From positions 106,906-170,905 of the forward strand of contig NW_013546996.1 in assembly GCF_000711695.1 (NCBI RefSeq): a stretch of 64,000 nt of DNA. Reading direction: 5' to 3'. Position 1 is the first letter of the stretch, and every line of letters begins with the position of its first letter. The notes below the pieces were generated by a model. It was given only the letters and a program-made list of their open reading frames with translations. It was not told where the DNA came from and searched no databases. The stretch is from Tilletiaria anomala UBC 951. Lineage: Eukaryota > Basidiomycota > Exobasidiomycetes > Georgefischeriales > Tilletiariaceae. Positions 10,960 through 23,246 of this stretch are shown in pieces. The translations under genes were made by a program, and so were the position numbers.

Positions 10960-12044
10960 TTACTGAAAGGCAAGCGCGCTGTCGTGAATTTCCTTCGCGC
11001 GCTCGACCGGCGAGACGCACACGAAGCTGTCCGAATCCGGTAAGCTGGTCGCCGTGCTGGACGCCTTGCTGCCGCTCGACCGGCGCGAGGACTTGGACGA
11101 AGACGACGCGCAGCTCTCGACCGTGCTGTACGAGTTGTAGCGTGAGAATGAGCACGACGATGCGTTCAAGGGCGAACCGCTCGGCGCGAGATACGGCGAC
11201 CCGTGATGCGCATGGCAGCTTTGCTGGCTCTGAAGCACGTGCGGTTGCGGGCGAGTCGGTGCAGAAGCAGAAGTACAAGCAGACGCAGAGGTGGGCGTCC
11301 GCGAAGGGAATCGCTTGCGCGTGCGGAAGTATAGCTGGCCGTTCTGTTGTCCAGTCGTGAGTGAGACTCCTGGTAAGACCCTCGGTCCATGTGCGGACGA
11401 CACTTCCACGACACACTTACCACCACGGCGTCGAGCTCCTGGTCGTCGCTATCGTTTGACTTGCGATGATGCTCCTCCTCCCTCTTGTCGACTTGCCCCT
11501 CGTCTGTTATGCTGTCGAGCCACGAAGCCGGCTCCTCGCAGGCCCAGCGCCCGGCGCACGCGGCGTCGATGACGCCGATGCTCTGCATTGCAAGCCTGTC
11601 ATTATCGCGCGAGATGGTCATCGGCTTTGGGGCGGCGGGCATTTGATCAAGAGCTCCCGTCGTCATCATCGACGAGGATGAGGAGGAGCGCGGCCAGCAG
11701 CAGACATCGATGGCGTCGTTTTCGCCGTGCCGCCTTGCTGGGTGCTCGTTGCTAGTAGGTGGGAACACGTGTCCTTGCACAATCTCTGGCCTGCCTTCAG
11801 TCGGCGCGGCTGACTTTGCCTCTGCTGCCGCCTTTACCTGTGCTTGCGCTTGAGCAGCATGCAAGGTGGACCAGCGCTTTGCATTGACCTCGATGCGCAT
11901 CCGCAGCTCGTTCTTACGCCGCTCGCGCTCGGTGCGCAGGAAGAGTTCCGAGAACGTCAGATAAGAGCGTTGGTGGCTTGGCGGCTGCCAGCTGATGCTT
12001 CCGCCGCTGCTTCCGTTACTGCAAGTCATCGGACCCATCGTCAT
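10960..12044 (-). CDS. Hypothetical protein, Ser/Gln/Ala-rich with a charged helical N-terminus
   Basis: Exons are 11421-12044 and 10960-11343 (intron with GTAAGT donor and AACAG acceptor), giving 335 residues in one continuous frame. The ATG at 12044 has an in-frame TGA four codons upstream. The N-terminus holds a basic/acidic helix (FSELFLRTERERRKNELRMR) followed by an Ala/Gln helix. The middle is acidic with a Ser run, and the second exon is Ser/Thr/Arg-rich and probably disordered. No domain is recognised and no signal peptide or membrane segment is seen. Support for it being real is the long open frame, the good splice pair and the sustained frame on both sides. It could be a lineage-specific regulatory or cytoskeletal protein, but that is not shown. 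Confidence 0.55.
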
Positions 12045-13385
12045 CTTTGCGCTTCAAGGTGATCGGTGTTAGATGGCTTGCTGGCGACAGCAGAGTGGCC
12101 CAAGGCTGCCACGGCCGACGGTGATGCCTGCACTATCGTCGGGTGGGCAGCGGTGCACCGGGACTGAACGGTGAAGCAGCGGGTTGGGGAGAGCGCATTT
12201 GATGCAAACTTGATGCGTGAGGACAGAAATGAGCAGCTAGCGGATGGATGATGAAAGCGGGTTACAGCTGGCCATTGATTAAGTGAGTCGAGCGTCCGCG
12301 TTTGGTGATGGTCATCACACAGTCTCTGAGAGTCACGGCCTTTCTGTCGGTTTCTATCCGCTCCACCCGCAGGGACTCATCATCGTCCATATTCCGGAGC
12401 GCCAAGCATTATTTCGCCTTCGCGTTATCGATGAACAAAAGAGGATCGCTTGGACCTGCAGTTTTTTGTGCCGAGACTTTTCCCCTTGATTTCCATGTGC
12501 GGTTCCTTTCCCACGCAATTCTTTTTTTGTATGCCCCTCTACTGATGCCCAAGCACTCAACAAGCTGGCCCTGTAACAAACGTCCCAGCCCAACCAGAAC
12601 GACCCGTCTGGCCTTGTCGTGCCGGCCGTGCATATGTATGTATAAAAGCGACGATCCGATTAATTTGGCACGTCGTGATTGCATTTACAAAAGAAAACCA
12701 TTGTAGACATGCTGCGGTGTTGCGAGTCGCGAGGGATGGTAAGCCGATCGGAAGGCGCAGCATCCACCTCCAGACGGGCATCCAAAGTGTGTGTCACTGC
12801 CACATGGAGAGTCCATGATCAAGCAATTGCGGCAGCACGGCGAACATTTTAGAAAACGAACAGAGGACCGAAGAGGAGTGACCGAGACATGGGCTGCATC
12901 CCATTGCGTCACACGGCAGCAGTGTGCACGCGCCCTGAGCCGTGACGCCACCGCCAAGAAACCAAGATGGGGGTCGCGACACCCAGTCGCCGGCATTACA
13001 ACTGTGTCCCGGCGGCCCATTCCTCTTCCTTTGCTGGGAGGCGAGTGGCTTTGGTTGCATTCTGGGTTTACGGCACTCACCGCTTTATACGCAGTCCCGC
13101 TTCGGCACGGCCGCTGGCGAGCGGCCACTGCAGCAGTGACCCACACATCTTTCCGGCCGCGACTCGTACGCAAGCAGAGGAACGAGGACAGTGGATAGTA
13201 GGGTGGCGCAAGGCGAGCTAGGGTCAGTATGACACACTCCGTGGAGCAGTCTACATATTTAAGCAGTGCTCTCCACTACGGAATACAAGGAAGTATATTA
13301 TCATCGTTTTTTTATTAGGGTTACAGTGTGATTGACGGTCAATTGAATCCCATTCCCGACTAAGGCTTTGCACAGGATGCGGTTA

Positions 13386-13479
13386 CTTTACAAATAGGTT
13401 TGCGTGGTGTGGGTCTGATACCACTTTCGTGGAAGCCTTTAGCCCCGTTCCGCTCGAGCGTTTGGTGCTTCTCAGGTCA
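13386..13479 (+). repeat. Left arm of a diverged inverted repeat
   Basis: This segment matches the reverse complement of 15896-15982 at clearly more than chance, with shared cores such as AATAGGTTTGCGTGG, GGTCTGATA and TTAGCCCCGTTCCGCTCGAG. Similarity resumes at 13957-14034 after about 480 bases absent from the other arm. Differences include single-base gaps, so any old reading frame is broken. Confidence 0.7.
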
Positions 13480-13956
13480 TGTGCCCCCTGCAACCTTGGC
13501 ACTTGCGGCTTAGCTTGCACTCCTTCACTTTTAACTTCCGTGCCTTCACCTTGGACAATATGCACATCGTCTATTTGGCCCTTGTGCTCTACAACTTCCC
13601 TGCCTGCTCTCCTTGTGTCACGCATGCGACATAGACGGCTTAGCACGAATTATCTCGGACAATCTGGCACCGACGCGAGCATATTGACTATTTGTCCTCT
13701 TCATTGATCCCAGAGTCGCTCGTCTGCCAAGCTGCAGTTTTTTACAGAGTTCTTATGCTTGACATTAACATTACTTTGGGACATGGCCGCTCAATGACGC
13801 CATACCAGAGGCGCGTAGGCGTTACTGATTAACGTTTACAGAGTCATACATTTGGATTCAGGTGCATCCTTGAGCTGAAGCAGGAATTGAGCCTCATCAA
13901 ACGAATGCCTTTCAACTCAAGGAAGACGATCGTGGTTCACCTTGGTTATATGCTCT

Positions 13957-14034
13957 CTGAAAGGACCGTTCCTCCATCATAGCAAGAACGAAGATTCCGC
14001 AAGGATACCCTTCTCTTTACTTGGGACAGTCACG
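13957..14034 (+). repeat. Continuation of the left arm of the inverted repeat
   Basis: This segment matches the reverse complement of about 15822-15900, with shared cores AGCAAGAA, GATTCCGCAAGGAT and CTTGGGACAG. It is separated from the first block by about 480 bases that the right arm lacks, suggesting an insertion here or a deletion there. Weaker similarity may continue to about 14200. Confidence 0.6.
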
Positions 14035-15821
14035 GCTGCTTCCCAGAGTCTTTGCCGTCTTCCAATAACACGAGTCTGATGTTGGCTACCTTCGGAATCC
14101 TCCCTACATACACCAAGCGCAGCTCCAGTTCGATCTGCAGAAGAAGCTGATTTTTGGAAGCAGCAATTCTTCCATCCAATGCATAAATTCCTTCTCTAGA
14201 GAGGCCGGACGGACTGACTGCCTGTCAAAGTCTCGTCACGGAAATTGGCACGGCCACAAGCGAGGCCTATGCCGTAATCTTTGCTCAACTGTCTCAGCTT
14301 CATCAAACAAGGTGCTTTCATTTCTGGAGAATATTGAATGAGAGGAACACGCCACAGCGTTCACTGGTGAAGCCCCTTCAATCTCTGTTCAGCCAGATCC
14401 CAAGCTTTCGCTTGGGAAGAGCGACCTTGTCAACAATAAATGGCTGCACAAAGGCACAGCTGGAAGTATCAAGACGGCTGCAAGCCGAGGACGAAGCAGA
14501 TCGCGCCATTACAAAGGAAAAGTGGCGCAATGTTTGCTCCCTTTGTGGCCACCAACTCAGTGTTCCTTCCGCACAGTGGTGGAGCATGTGCGGGACCTAT
14601 ATGCGGCAAATAGAGCGACGGAATTCAGGCATCTTACACACAATTCCAACGCCGGCAATGCGAAAGAGAATGTAATGAGAAAGCTAAAGCTCCAGCTTTG
14701 GTCAACTCCGGCCCACCGACGAAGAAATACCACCAGGCTCAAAGAAGGCGCTGCATACAATAGGATAATCTGACGATACATGCAGCTGCCAAAGGCACTT
14801 TTTCTTACAGCGAACCGCAATCGTGAGGCGTTACACGTCCGATGCGGCTTTGACCCCGGCATCTGACTTGCTCAACTCTGCTCCGCTACGGTGTTATCGC
14901 TTCTCCGCTACAGTGCTATCTTCCATCTCCGCCCATACAGCACGCGCACACCATGTAGCTTGTAGTCGCGGTGGAGGGCTTGAGGCACCGGAGATAGCGC
15001 AGGGCCACCGAGACGAAGTTCCAGAGCTCAAGGGAACCGTATCCGGAACTAGCTGCAGGCAAATGCAATAGTATACTGCTAGTTGCCTAAACAAGCGCGG
15101 TTTAGCGGCAGTATAACGCGGCTTCTACTCTCTTTCCCTTTGCACGTCAATCTGACAGCCTTAACATCAGCCTGTGATAGAAGATTGCTCTTGCTGCCAG
15201 GGCGCGGGCAGGTTCGCGCAAGATGGACTGAGGCGGTCAAATGGGCGCAAGCGCTGAAGCTGAGGTGGCAAGCGCTGGAACCAAGGGAATCGAACGAAGT
15301 AGTCTGTCGAATCATCATCCCTGATGTTCCACCTGAATATGAAAGCTCATGACATTGCGCGGTCGTGGGGCGTGACATTTTGAAGATGTGGTCACTTTAC
15401 GTGCGCGAGTTTCGAAGAAATTAAAGCACAACTCACTTCCGAGGACCGGAAGACACGACGAAAGCGACGGCCACAAAAACGTACTATCCATACTCGCAGT
15501 GAGATCTTTTGAATCGCATTCCTTTTGCCGTCACGATCACGTTTAGACCCTTCATCGACTCTGTTTGGACTGTAGAAGCAACACTTTTTTGGGGAAAGCT
15601 CGTACGTTGCTTTGATGCCACTGCATCTGACTTTCAGTAGGGGCCACGGGACGCGTTTGGGAATCGAATCCAATGATGAATCTTGGCTCATTGCCATATG
15701 ATGCACCAGGCGCCTCCTTTCACCGTAGTCGAGCAAATACAATTCCGGAACCGGATCGACCGTGCGCCCGGCAAGGCAAAGCGACCATTGTTTGAACGTC
15801 GACCTGAACGTGACAGTTGAC

Positions 15822-15984
15822 AATGGCTGTCCCAAGCGAAGAGACAAGCATCCTTGCGGAATCCTTCATTCTTGCTCCGATGCAGGGACGGTGCTTTCAG
15901 AGCCACCAAAAGCTCGAGCGGAACGGGGCTAATGTTTTCCACAAAAAGTGCTATCAGACCCGCCCCACGCAAACCTATTGGTGA
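15822..15984 (-). repeat. Right arm of the diverged inverted repeat
   Basis: The reverse complement of this stretch matches 13386-13479 and then 13957-14034 without a gap between the two blocks. On the minus strand a frame of about 95 codons is open through the arm (15688-15972), which may be a remnant of coding sequence. No protein family is recognised. Confidence 0.65.
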
Positions 15985-16457
15985 AACGTAAGTGCCATAT
16001 TATATGGCTCTATGAAGGCAGTTGGCAAGCCAGACCGTTCGCACAGCCCGTGGAGTCGGATGACGAATGCCCCCCCCCCCACTCCTCTGTCTGGATCGAG
16101 ACCGAGCACGTAAGCAACCCAAGCAAGTAGATTGCTTGGGTTGGAAGGATAACTACGCGAAACCACCTGTATTGTTGCAACTCGTCCAAAAGGCAAAAGG
16201 GCTCTGGACGAGACAAAAGTCTCCACTGCTGACGAAGAGAATGAGCCCAAAATGAAAAAAGGACCGTCTTGCTTGCCTCGACCCTCATGCCATCGCTGCC
16301 CGGTTTATGCAATGCAATTTAACGTAACGTAATGTAACGTAATCGTCATTGAAAGAATCGCGACGCATCTGTGGAAGCGCGACGGGAAGAGGCGTGTTGC
16401 AGCAGGATCCCCCATAAAGCGCTCTTCCCGCATGCCTGCATGCATTTATCAATTCCT

Positions 16458-18905
16458 TCAGCTCGACTTGAGCGCGAGGTTACCCAGCACTTTACAGAAC
16501 TGACTGGGCGACAGGATCTCCGTCGCGCCGTACGTGATACGTCGCAGTTGCGCGCTGCCGACCTGCTGCGCACGCATGCGCGCCGCGTACTCCTGCAAAT
16601 TGGTGTATTCGAGGTAGCTGCCGCCCCCGACGACAAAAACAATCACCTCGTTGAACGCCTGGCGCGCCTTTGTCCCGCCGACAGTGCCGGCCGTGGCGGC
16701 GCCGCCTCGCGCGTTGCGCACCTGTTTCGGGTCAAAGTAGAGGTAGTCGTCTGTCTCCTGCAGGGCCTGTACCGACGCGCTCTGTGGGTCCATCAGGCTG
16801 CCGACAATACGCGTAACCGTTTGGTCTTTCTGCGCCGGCAGGAAGTTTTTGACGCCCGCGACGAGGTTGTCCAACCCGCTATCCTTGAGCCGGTCAGTCA
16901 GCCGGCTGCTGATGGCGGAAAAGCCTTTGAACAGCTCGCCGCTTGCCGATGGCTGCGCGGCCGGCGCTGACGCCATCATCGTCATGCGCGTCAGCTCTCG
17001 GATCCTGTGACAGGGCAAAAAGCAAGGGAGGGTACAAAGAGAGGAGAGGCGAGGGTGAGAAAAGGAACGGAATGGGAAGCCTGTATGCGAGGGGTGCTGT
17101 GCCAATCGACTCACTTCTTGACATACTGCAGAGGCCGCAGGTCGGCGCCGGCTTCCTGCAGCGCCTTTTCAAAGTCGGCGATGTCCGCCTTGCCGAGGAC
17201 CGAGTCAGGCGCGCTGAGGTAGAAGATGATAAACAGACGCAGCTTGTCCTCCGCGGCGACCTCCTTGAGCTCGGGGTTCCTGATGGCCTCCAATACCTGC
17301 AGTTTGCTCTGACGCATAATCGTCTCCTCCATCTGGAAGAGCGTGTCGAGGCCACGCGACTTGATGCCCTGCAGGAGCGCCGTGGCGATGTTCATATGTG
17401 TGTCGATCGTCTGCTTGCGCGCCGTCAGCTCCGGCAGCGCCGTGATGGCGGCCTTGAGGTGTGCCGCGTTGGACGATAGGTCGAGCTGTTGCACGTCATC
17501 CATGCTGCTGATCCCCGTCGAGCGCGTGATCTCCGCCGCGTCCGTCTTGTACCGGTTCAGCTCCGTGTCGATGTCCTCTGCCACCTGCGGGAAAGGTGTT
17601 CCCGCATTGCGCGCCCAAAAGTAGTCCTTGGCGTCCAGGTCGTAAGCGCGCTTTTGCTTCTTATCATTCTCCGATGTCTCGACGGTGACGCGGTTGAGGT
17701 TCATGTCCAGCACGTCGTTCACCAGCGCTTGGTAGGTCCATGAGTGCGACAGCATCGGCACCAGATCGATGTTCCGGTCCAGGATCACAAGCACTTATTC
17801 GAGAGGGAGAAAGCGTTGTTAGTCCCTGTTCGTGCACCATCGGCCAGTAGGTGCAACCCGGGCATGCTCGTGCAACACGACACTCACACGGCCGTTGAGC
17901 GCTCCAAGCGCTCAAAGAACCCGCTGCTGCATCTCCGCCACCGCCGAACAGATCGCTGCTGCCGCGTGTGCCGCTCATATGGTCCCGCAGCTTGCCCTCG
18001 AGCTTGCGAGCGACGAGCTCGGCAGCATTGCCTCGCGGCGAGCGGATGATGGGCAGGTTGGACTGGCCAAAGGTGGCGAGGATGGAGAAGAGCCCTTTCG
18101 CGATGCGGTCCGTCTCGTCCTCCACCTCGAGCTCTCCGCTCTTGGGGTCGTTGAGGATCTCGTACGTGCAGATGGATGAGTCGCTACCGCTGCCAGTGCT
18201 TGCTGCTAAGCCGTTCAGGCCCTTCTGTTGCGCAGCGGCTGAAGTTGCCTGCGCCTGCGGCTGCGCCGGAAGGAGCGAGAAGAGAGAGTTCTCGAGAACG
18301 ATAAAGTCGAGGTACTGATCGTACACCTGCTCGATGCTTGCTTCTGACCCGTCCTTCGAGATGATCGAGGCAAATTCCTCGAGCTGCGCCCGCGTAACGG
18401 ATGTGGTAAAGTTGACGTAGGCGGATTCGTACGTCGATCGCGCAAGGTCCTGCATGCGATCCAAAGAGTGCCAAAGGGGGTGTGGTGTCAGTTCCAAGCG
18501 TGAAATGCGACTGCAGCGCAGCGCACGCACCTCTGCTATTCGCTTAAAGTTCTCCGTCTTGGGTGCTACAAAGTATATGGCGGGAACGTCGGGCAGCGGT
18601 GGGCGATCGGAAAGGAGCTGAAGGTGGAGCGTGACGCCGTGGTCCTTGAGGTCCTGGACGCGCAGACTAGTCGCGAGGATATCCTGGCTGGTCTTATCCA
18701 TGACGAGTACCTTCCAGATTGATGGGCCGGCGGGCAGCTGCGGCGTCGGCGCTGCATTTCTGCTCGCTGCTGCTGAGGAAGTGGATGCGTTGTTCGTGGT
18801 CGCCTTAACTTGCGCGGCAGAGACGGGGTGGTTAAAGTTGAGCAGCGACAGCAGCGAGGAAACCTGTGCCTCTCGCAACGACGGCGGTGCAGTGGAGGCG
18901 GCCAT
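16458..18905 (-). CDS. SLY1: SM-family vesicle fusion protein Sly1
   Basis: Exons are 18531-18905, 17888-18449, 17115-17793 and 16458-17004, giving 720 residues (yeast Sly1 is 666). Signature blocks are [20 protein letters not shown], the [10 protein letters not shown] strand, [57 protein letters not shown], and [20 protein letters not shown] near the C-terminus. Sly1 binds the syntaxin Sed5 and drives ER-Golgi and intra-Golgi membrane fusion. Ser/Ala-rich inserts lie after residue 40 and around 240-260. The third exon join (CCG T, then TG CTT) is chosen because it gives RPLLVILDRN. The ATG at 18905 begins [14 protein letters not shown], which leads straight into the conserved region. It is divergent from the RhoGAP gene. 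Confidence 0.95.
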
Positions 18906-19831
18906 GGCGATCGCAAGTTGGCACGTCCAGCTCCCGAGGGCAGCGGCGTAAGCTCCAGGCGTCCAAGGCGTGCCTGTTCGTCGCAGAGCTGGTGGTGCAA
19001 GAGAGTCCTGCCAGGCGGGCGCCAAGCTTGTGTTCAGGTAGCTTTCAAGGCGGGAAGGTAGGATGAAGGTGCCAGAAGAGGTACACGCCGGCTCTGAATG
19101 ACGCGCACCAGTTCAGCGCAAGCTGGAGCAGCAGCGGTGGCGGCAGCACATTGACAGGCTCGGTGCGATGGAAGTGATGTGATGGGGTAGGATGGTAGCG
19201 CAGACAGTCTGGCCCGATGTCCGTTGTGCACTGTGCATGCAAAGACTGCCACGTGTATATATATATATATATATGGATGTGGTAACTATGCAGCACGGTC
19301 CACCCAGCAGCGATTTTCGCAACTCCATGTTTCATCCACCGAGAATCGGCAAGCCAATGGAGGGTTAGGGTTAGAGACAAAAGAAAGAAATGGCATAGCC
19401 CCATAAAAAGAAACAAGTCAAGTCGCACGCGCCACACCAGCAGAACAGTCGGTGACTTTGTGGCGGACAACTTGTGGGCTGCAAACGGGAGCGCTCACTC
19501 AGTGTCATGGCGGGGTTAGATCATCATCTTTTCTCCTCAGCAGTCTCATGCTCCAATGCTCCGTACTCACATCGCATCACATGGCAGCCTGGGCTCGCTT
19601 CGCCACCCAACCCTCCACCCTCACTAGCTTTGCTCTGAGTGCCATTGCCACGACGTTCCTTGCTCCCTGCTCCAGGCGGCGGCGGGGCGAGGCGAGGCCC
19701 AGCGTATCGTCTACAAGTGTACCCCCTACGACTACATATTTACCCTGCAGTGAGGCGACCAGTCCTCACACCCCTCTTCCCCCTTGGGTTGGACGCCACT
19801 CGCAGCCCCCCTGCCGCGTCCGAAACCAGCC
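18906..19831. promoter_or_regulatory. Divergent promoter region of SLY1 and the RhoGAP gene
   Basis: About 925 bases without a supported gene. It contains a (TA)n microsatellite, a short doublet of TTAGGG-like units at 19361-19374, and GC-rich sequence near both starts. Confidence 0.4.
19256..19274. repeat. (TA)n microsatellite
   Basis: Nineteen bases of uninterrupted alternating T and A. It lies in the shared upstream region of SLY1 and the RhoGAP gene and could ease DNA melting or vary in length between strains. Confidence 0.9.
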
Positions 19832-22800
19832 ATGGACCTGCCATCTGGCGCCGGCGCCGGCGGAGCAGCGCACACACAAGGCCCACAGCAGCATGCAGTG
19901 AACAGCAGCACCACCCTCATTATACCCCCCGCGCGCAAGTCCAGCGAGGCAGGCCCATACGGAGGGTCATCCGCTGCCCCTGCAGACCTCTCATCCGCCA
20001 TCATTGACGCCTTCAAGGCGACCTTGCGCGAGGCAGAAGCTTATACCTCCTTCTACGAATCCCGCCTCAAGGTCGAGGAGGACTACCTCAAGGCGTTCCG
20101 CAGCATGGTCGATAAGCAACGCGAGCTCGACAGCAAGATTGATGGCAAGGGCATGCGAAACGCCGTTGTTGCCAAGCCCCGAGCTACACTGCGAGGCGCG
20201 TGGCATGAGTTGCGCGAGAACGACCTGCGAGGTGTGTCATTCGCTCCCTTGTCCTTTTGCCGGCAACAGGAACTGATCCTCTGTCGCCTCTTCAACTCAC
20301 CACAGAGCTAGAGACGCGCAGCCACATGGCAGACACGATCCGCCAGGGCGTCCTGACACCGCTCATCGCCTTCCGCGACGCGCAGGAGCGCATCCGCAAG
20401 CGCGTCAAGGAAGACCTTAAGACACACCTGTCCAACTATGACGAGATGCGCAATGTCACCCTCCCACGCATCAAGAAGCAGTACGACAAAAAGTGCGAGG
20501 AAGTAGAAACGCTGCGCTTGCAGCAGATGGCTGCCGAAGACCAGCGCGCGCTGCTCTCTGCCGGCACCACGGGCGGCGGCGGTATGCCGGGCTTGCTGGA
20601 TGTTGGTGGTGGAGGATCGTCATCTGGCGGCTCATACCACTCGTCAGAGAGTTCCGATTTCCCCTCGGGGCCGCCTCCGCGACCAGACTTCCACACCTCC
20701 AACTCACTTCCGATCCACCAGCGCCTGAGCTCAGACCCAGCTCGGATGTGCGAGTCGACAGCAGCAGCAGCTGAGACGTCATCGCGGCCCTCGTTGCACG
20801 TGCTTCCTGCCGCCGCCATGGGCAAGGACCTGCAGGCGTCACAGCCCCCCACACCCGCACCCGGTTCAGTGAACGGGGCGGTCATCAGCTCGCACGCCTT
20901 CTCACCGCCTTCGCACTCCCGCTCGGGGCACCAGCAGCAGCAGCAACCGCCACCGCCATCGAAAGCGGAGGGTCAGCGCGAGAAGGACAAGGACGAGAAG
21001 AAGCCGAACTTCTTCGATGCGCTACGGCATAAGGAGGGCTGGGAGAACGCGCGCAAGGAGGCGCCGCGCAAAATTAACGCGTTCATCTCGCGCATGCGCG
21101 ACGAGCGCGGAGGTGTCCTGGGCATTGGCGGAGGGGACAAGGTGGATCGAGATGTAGCCTACGGTAGTGGCGTTGGAGGTGGCGCTGGCGGCGGCGGCAG
21201 TAGCAACAGCAGTGGAGGCGGCAGCGTTGTTGGCGGACTACTCGCTGGTGTTGGCGTTGGCGTGTCCAGCTCGCACGAGTACGCTGCAGCGGGAGCAGGA
21301 GGTGGTGGTAGTGGTAGTGGTGGTAGTGGTGGGGGCGGGGGCGGTGGCCTCTTTGGTGGAGCGCGCGAGCCGAGCATGAAGGCCGGCGCGCATTCGATCG
21401 CTCTCAAGACGGTCAAGGCGAAGCGCGAGTCGGAGGAGTTGGACCGCGTGTACCGCAAGGCGATCTTTGACCTGGAGACGCTGCGCATCCGGCGCGAGAA
21501 GACGATCGCGGCGGCGATCGAGAGCTGCAAGGAGTGCAAGCGCGAACTCTCCCTCACGGCTCAGGCGAGCTGGCTGCAGGCCGAACGCGCCGGCCTGCTG
21601 CTCAGCAGCTCCAACGTCAGCCTCAAGACGCATGCAGAGGAAGTCGTGCTGAAGTGCACCGACGCACTTGAGACCGAGATAAGGGACTTCGAGGAGACCA
21701 TTCCGCACATCGAGCAAATTATCGAGGACAAGGTGACCTACGTCAACTAGTGAGTGCTGCACTGCGGATCGGCGTACCCGCCTCTGTCGAAAAGAACCAG
21801 TGCGTCTGATGCGCACGGCCCCTTTCTTCCTACCCTCTTTTTGTTCCTCTATTACAGCTGGCACGGCGTGTGCCAAGACCTGCTCTTCGGAACCTCGCTG
21901 ACCGACTACGCCTTCAGCCACAACCGTGGCGCAGGCTCGGCGCCGCAGCCGCCGCTGGTCGTGACCAAGTGCATACAGTTTCTCGAGGGGCATGCGATGA
22001 AGCATCCTGGTATCTACCGCATCAGCGCCAAGCATTCTGCGCTTCAGAACCTCGCGCACGCCATCGAGCGCAACGAGGCCGACTTCCAATTCGACCCGGC
22101 GCGCGACGAGCCTGCAGCCGTCGCGGGCCTGCTCAAGCTCTACCTCCGCCAGCTGCCCGAGCCCGTGTTGCCGATTCCGTGGGAGGAGCGCATTAAATAC
22201 ACACACGAGAGGGACGAGCATGTCCAGGCGGGATTCCCCATGCTCAAGAGCCGCATTCGGAGAGCGTGAGTGCGCGTTTGCGTGTGTGTGCCGCAGCGCT
22301 TTGAATTACGCTGGGCCGAACTGGGCTAGGCTAAATCTGACGTGTTGCGCACGGGTCGCATTGAATCGTTTGTTTCTGCAGACCTTCCATCAACCAAGTC
22401 ACCCTCAAGGCGATTGTCGAGCATCTTGCGCGCGTCGCTGCGCATGCCGACGAGAACAAGATGACAGCGAGCAACCTGGCCGTCGTTTTTGGGCCCGTCC
22501 TGCTCTCCGAAGCTGATCACGGCGCGACGTCGCTGGCAGCGGCGATGGAGGAGGACAAGACGATGGAAGACCTTATCTCGTACCACCAAATCATCTTTGG
22601 CGCCCTGGCTGTCTCATCGCCGCCGCTCGCGCAGCCGCAGCCGTCCTTGGAGCTCGTATTTGGCCCGACCGCCATCGTCGCGCCCGACTCGCCCGTCTGC
22701 GCGCGGGGTACGACGACGCTGAAGCGCAGTAGTGCAATTCTCAAAGGGAATGATCATATGGCTCAAGCAGATGCAGGAACGTCCAACTCGGCCAAATCTG

Positions 22801-23246
22801 CCCCCTTGGGCTATCCTTCCGCCGGTGCTGCTGCCGCTGGCTCCCACACCCGGGTCAAAAGCTCGGCGGACGAGTACGCGGCACAAACATCTCAAACCGC
22901 TATGCTCGCCAGCGGCTCAGGTGCTTCGCCAGCCGCCGCCACCACAGCTTCGAATGACTTGCTGATCTTCCCCAGCGGCTGCAACTCTGCTCTTCCCTCA
23001 CTGGGGCATTCGCAGGAGGGCTCTGCGGATTGCCGCGCAGCTGGCTCGCTCCATCTCGCCGCCAGCTCTGCGCAGGCAGGTCGCAGAGCCGAGACGCTCA
23101 GCTCCAACGCTGGCGCACACGTCGACAATGATGCTGTGCCCGCTTCAGCCACCACGGCCATGGCATCGAATGGGCATGCGACGACGGCACCGCCGACTCC
23201 GGCGCTTAAGTCCCTTGCGGTGACGTCTGTTTCGCACCCTTCGTAA
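19832..23246 (+). CDS. F-BAR and RhoGAP domain protein
   Basis: Exons are 19832-20231, 20306-21749, 21858-22265 and 22382-23246, giving 1038 residues. An F-BAR domain begins near residue 57 (FYESRLKVEEDYLKAFRSMV) and continues to about 208. It is then interrupted by about 290 residues of Ser/Gly/Pro-rich sequence containing one charged block, and resumes with helices at about 504-614. A RhoGAP domain follows at about 645-815, with the arginine finger in HPGIYRIS (near residue 668) and the block MTASNLAVVFGPVLL. The C-terminal 220 residues are Ala/Ser/Thr-rich. Such proteins bend or sense membrane and switch off Rho GTPases at sites of polar growth. The domain order resembles yeast Rgd1/Rgd2, but there is no DEP domain, so I give no symbol. 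The start is the ATG at 19832. Confidence 0.9.

Larger units (their letters stand above)
12045..16457. other. Gene-poor stretch of 4.4 kb
   Basis: No recognisable gene. Open frames of 100-160 codons occur (for example minus strand 12685-13173 and 15392-15847, plus strand 14334-14675) but they overlap others and show no known domain. The part 13.4-16.0 kb holds the two arms of a diverged inverted repeat listed separately. A run of 11 C residues ends at 16080. The left end should contain the promoter of the hypothetical gene that starts at 12044. Confidence 0.45.

Noticed and set aside
12685-13173. 162-codon minus-strand open frame.
   Set aside because: Cys/Arg-rich without domain, overlapped by open frames on the other strand; looks like chance.
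15637-15665. GGATTCGATTCCC on the minus strand, like a tRNA T loop.
   Set aside because: The stem closes with an A-C mismatch and there is no A box or acceptor stem at the right distance.
19361-19374. AGGGTTAGGGTTAG, resembling telomere repeats.
   Set aside because: Only about two units, between two housekeeping genes; too short to call an interstitial telomere.
16458-23246. Secretory and polarity genes side by side, suggesting a functional cluster.
   Set aside because: SLY1 and the F-BAR/RhoGAP gene are divergent housekeeping genes; neighbours do not share a pathway, so clustering is most simply chance.
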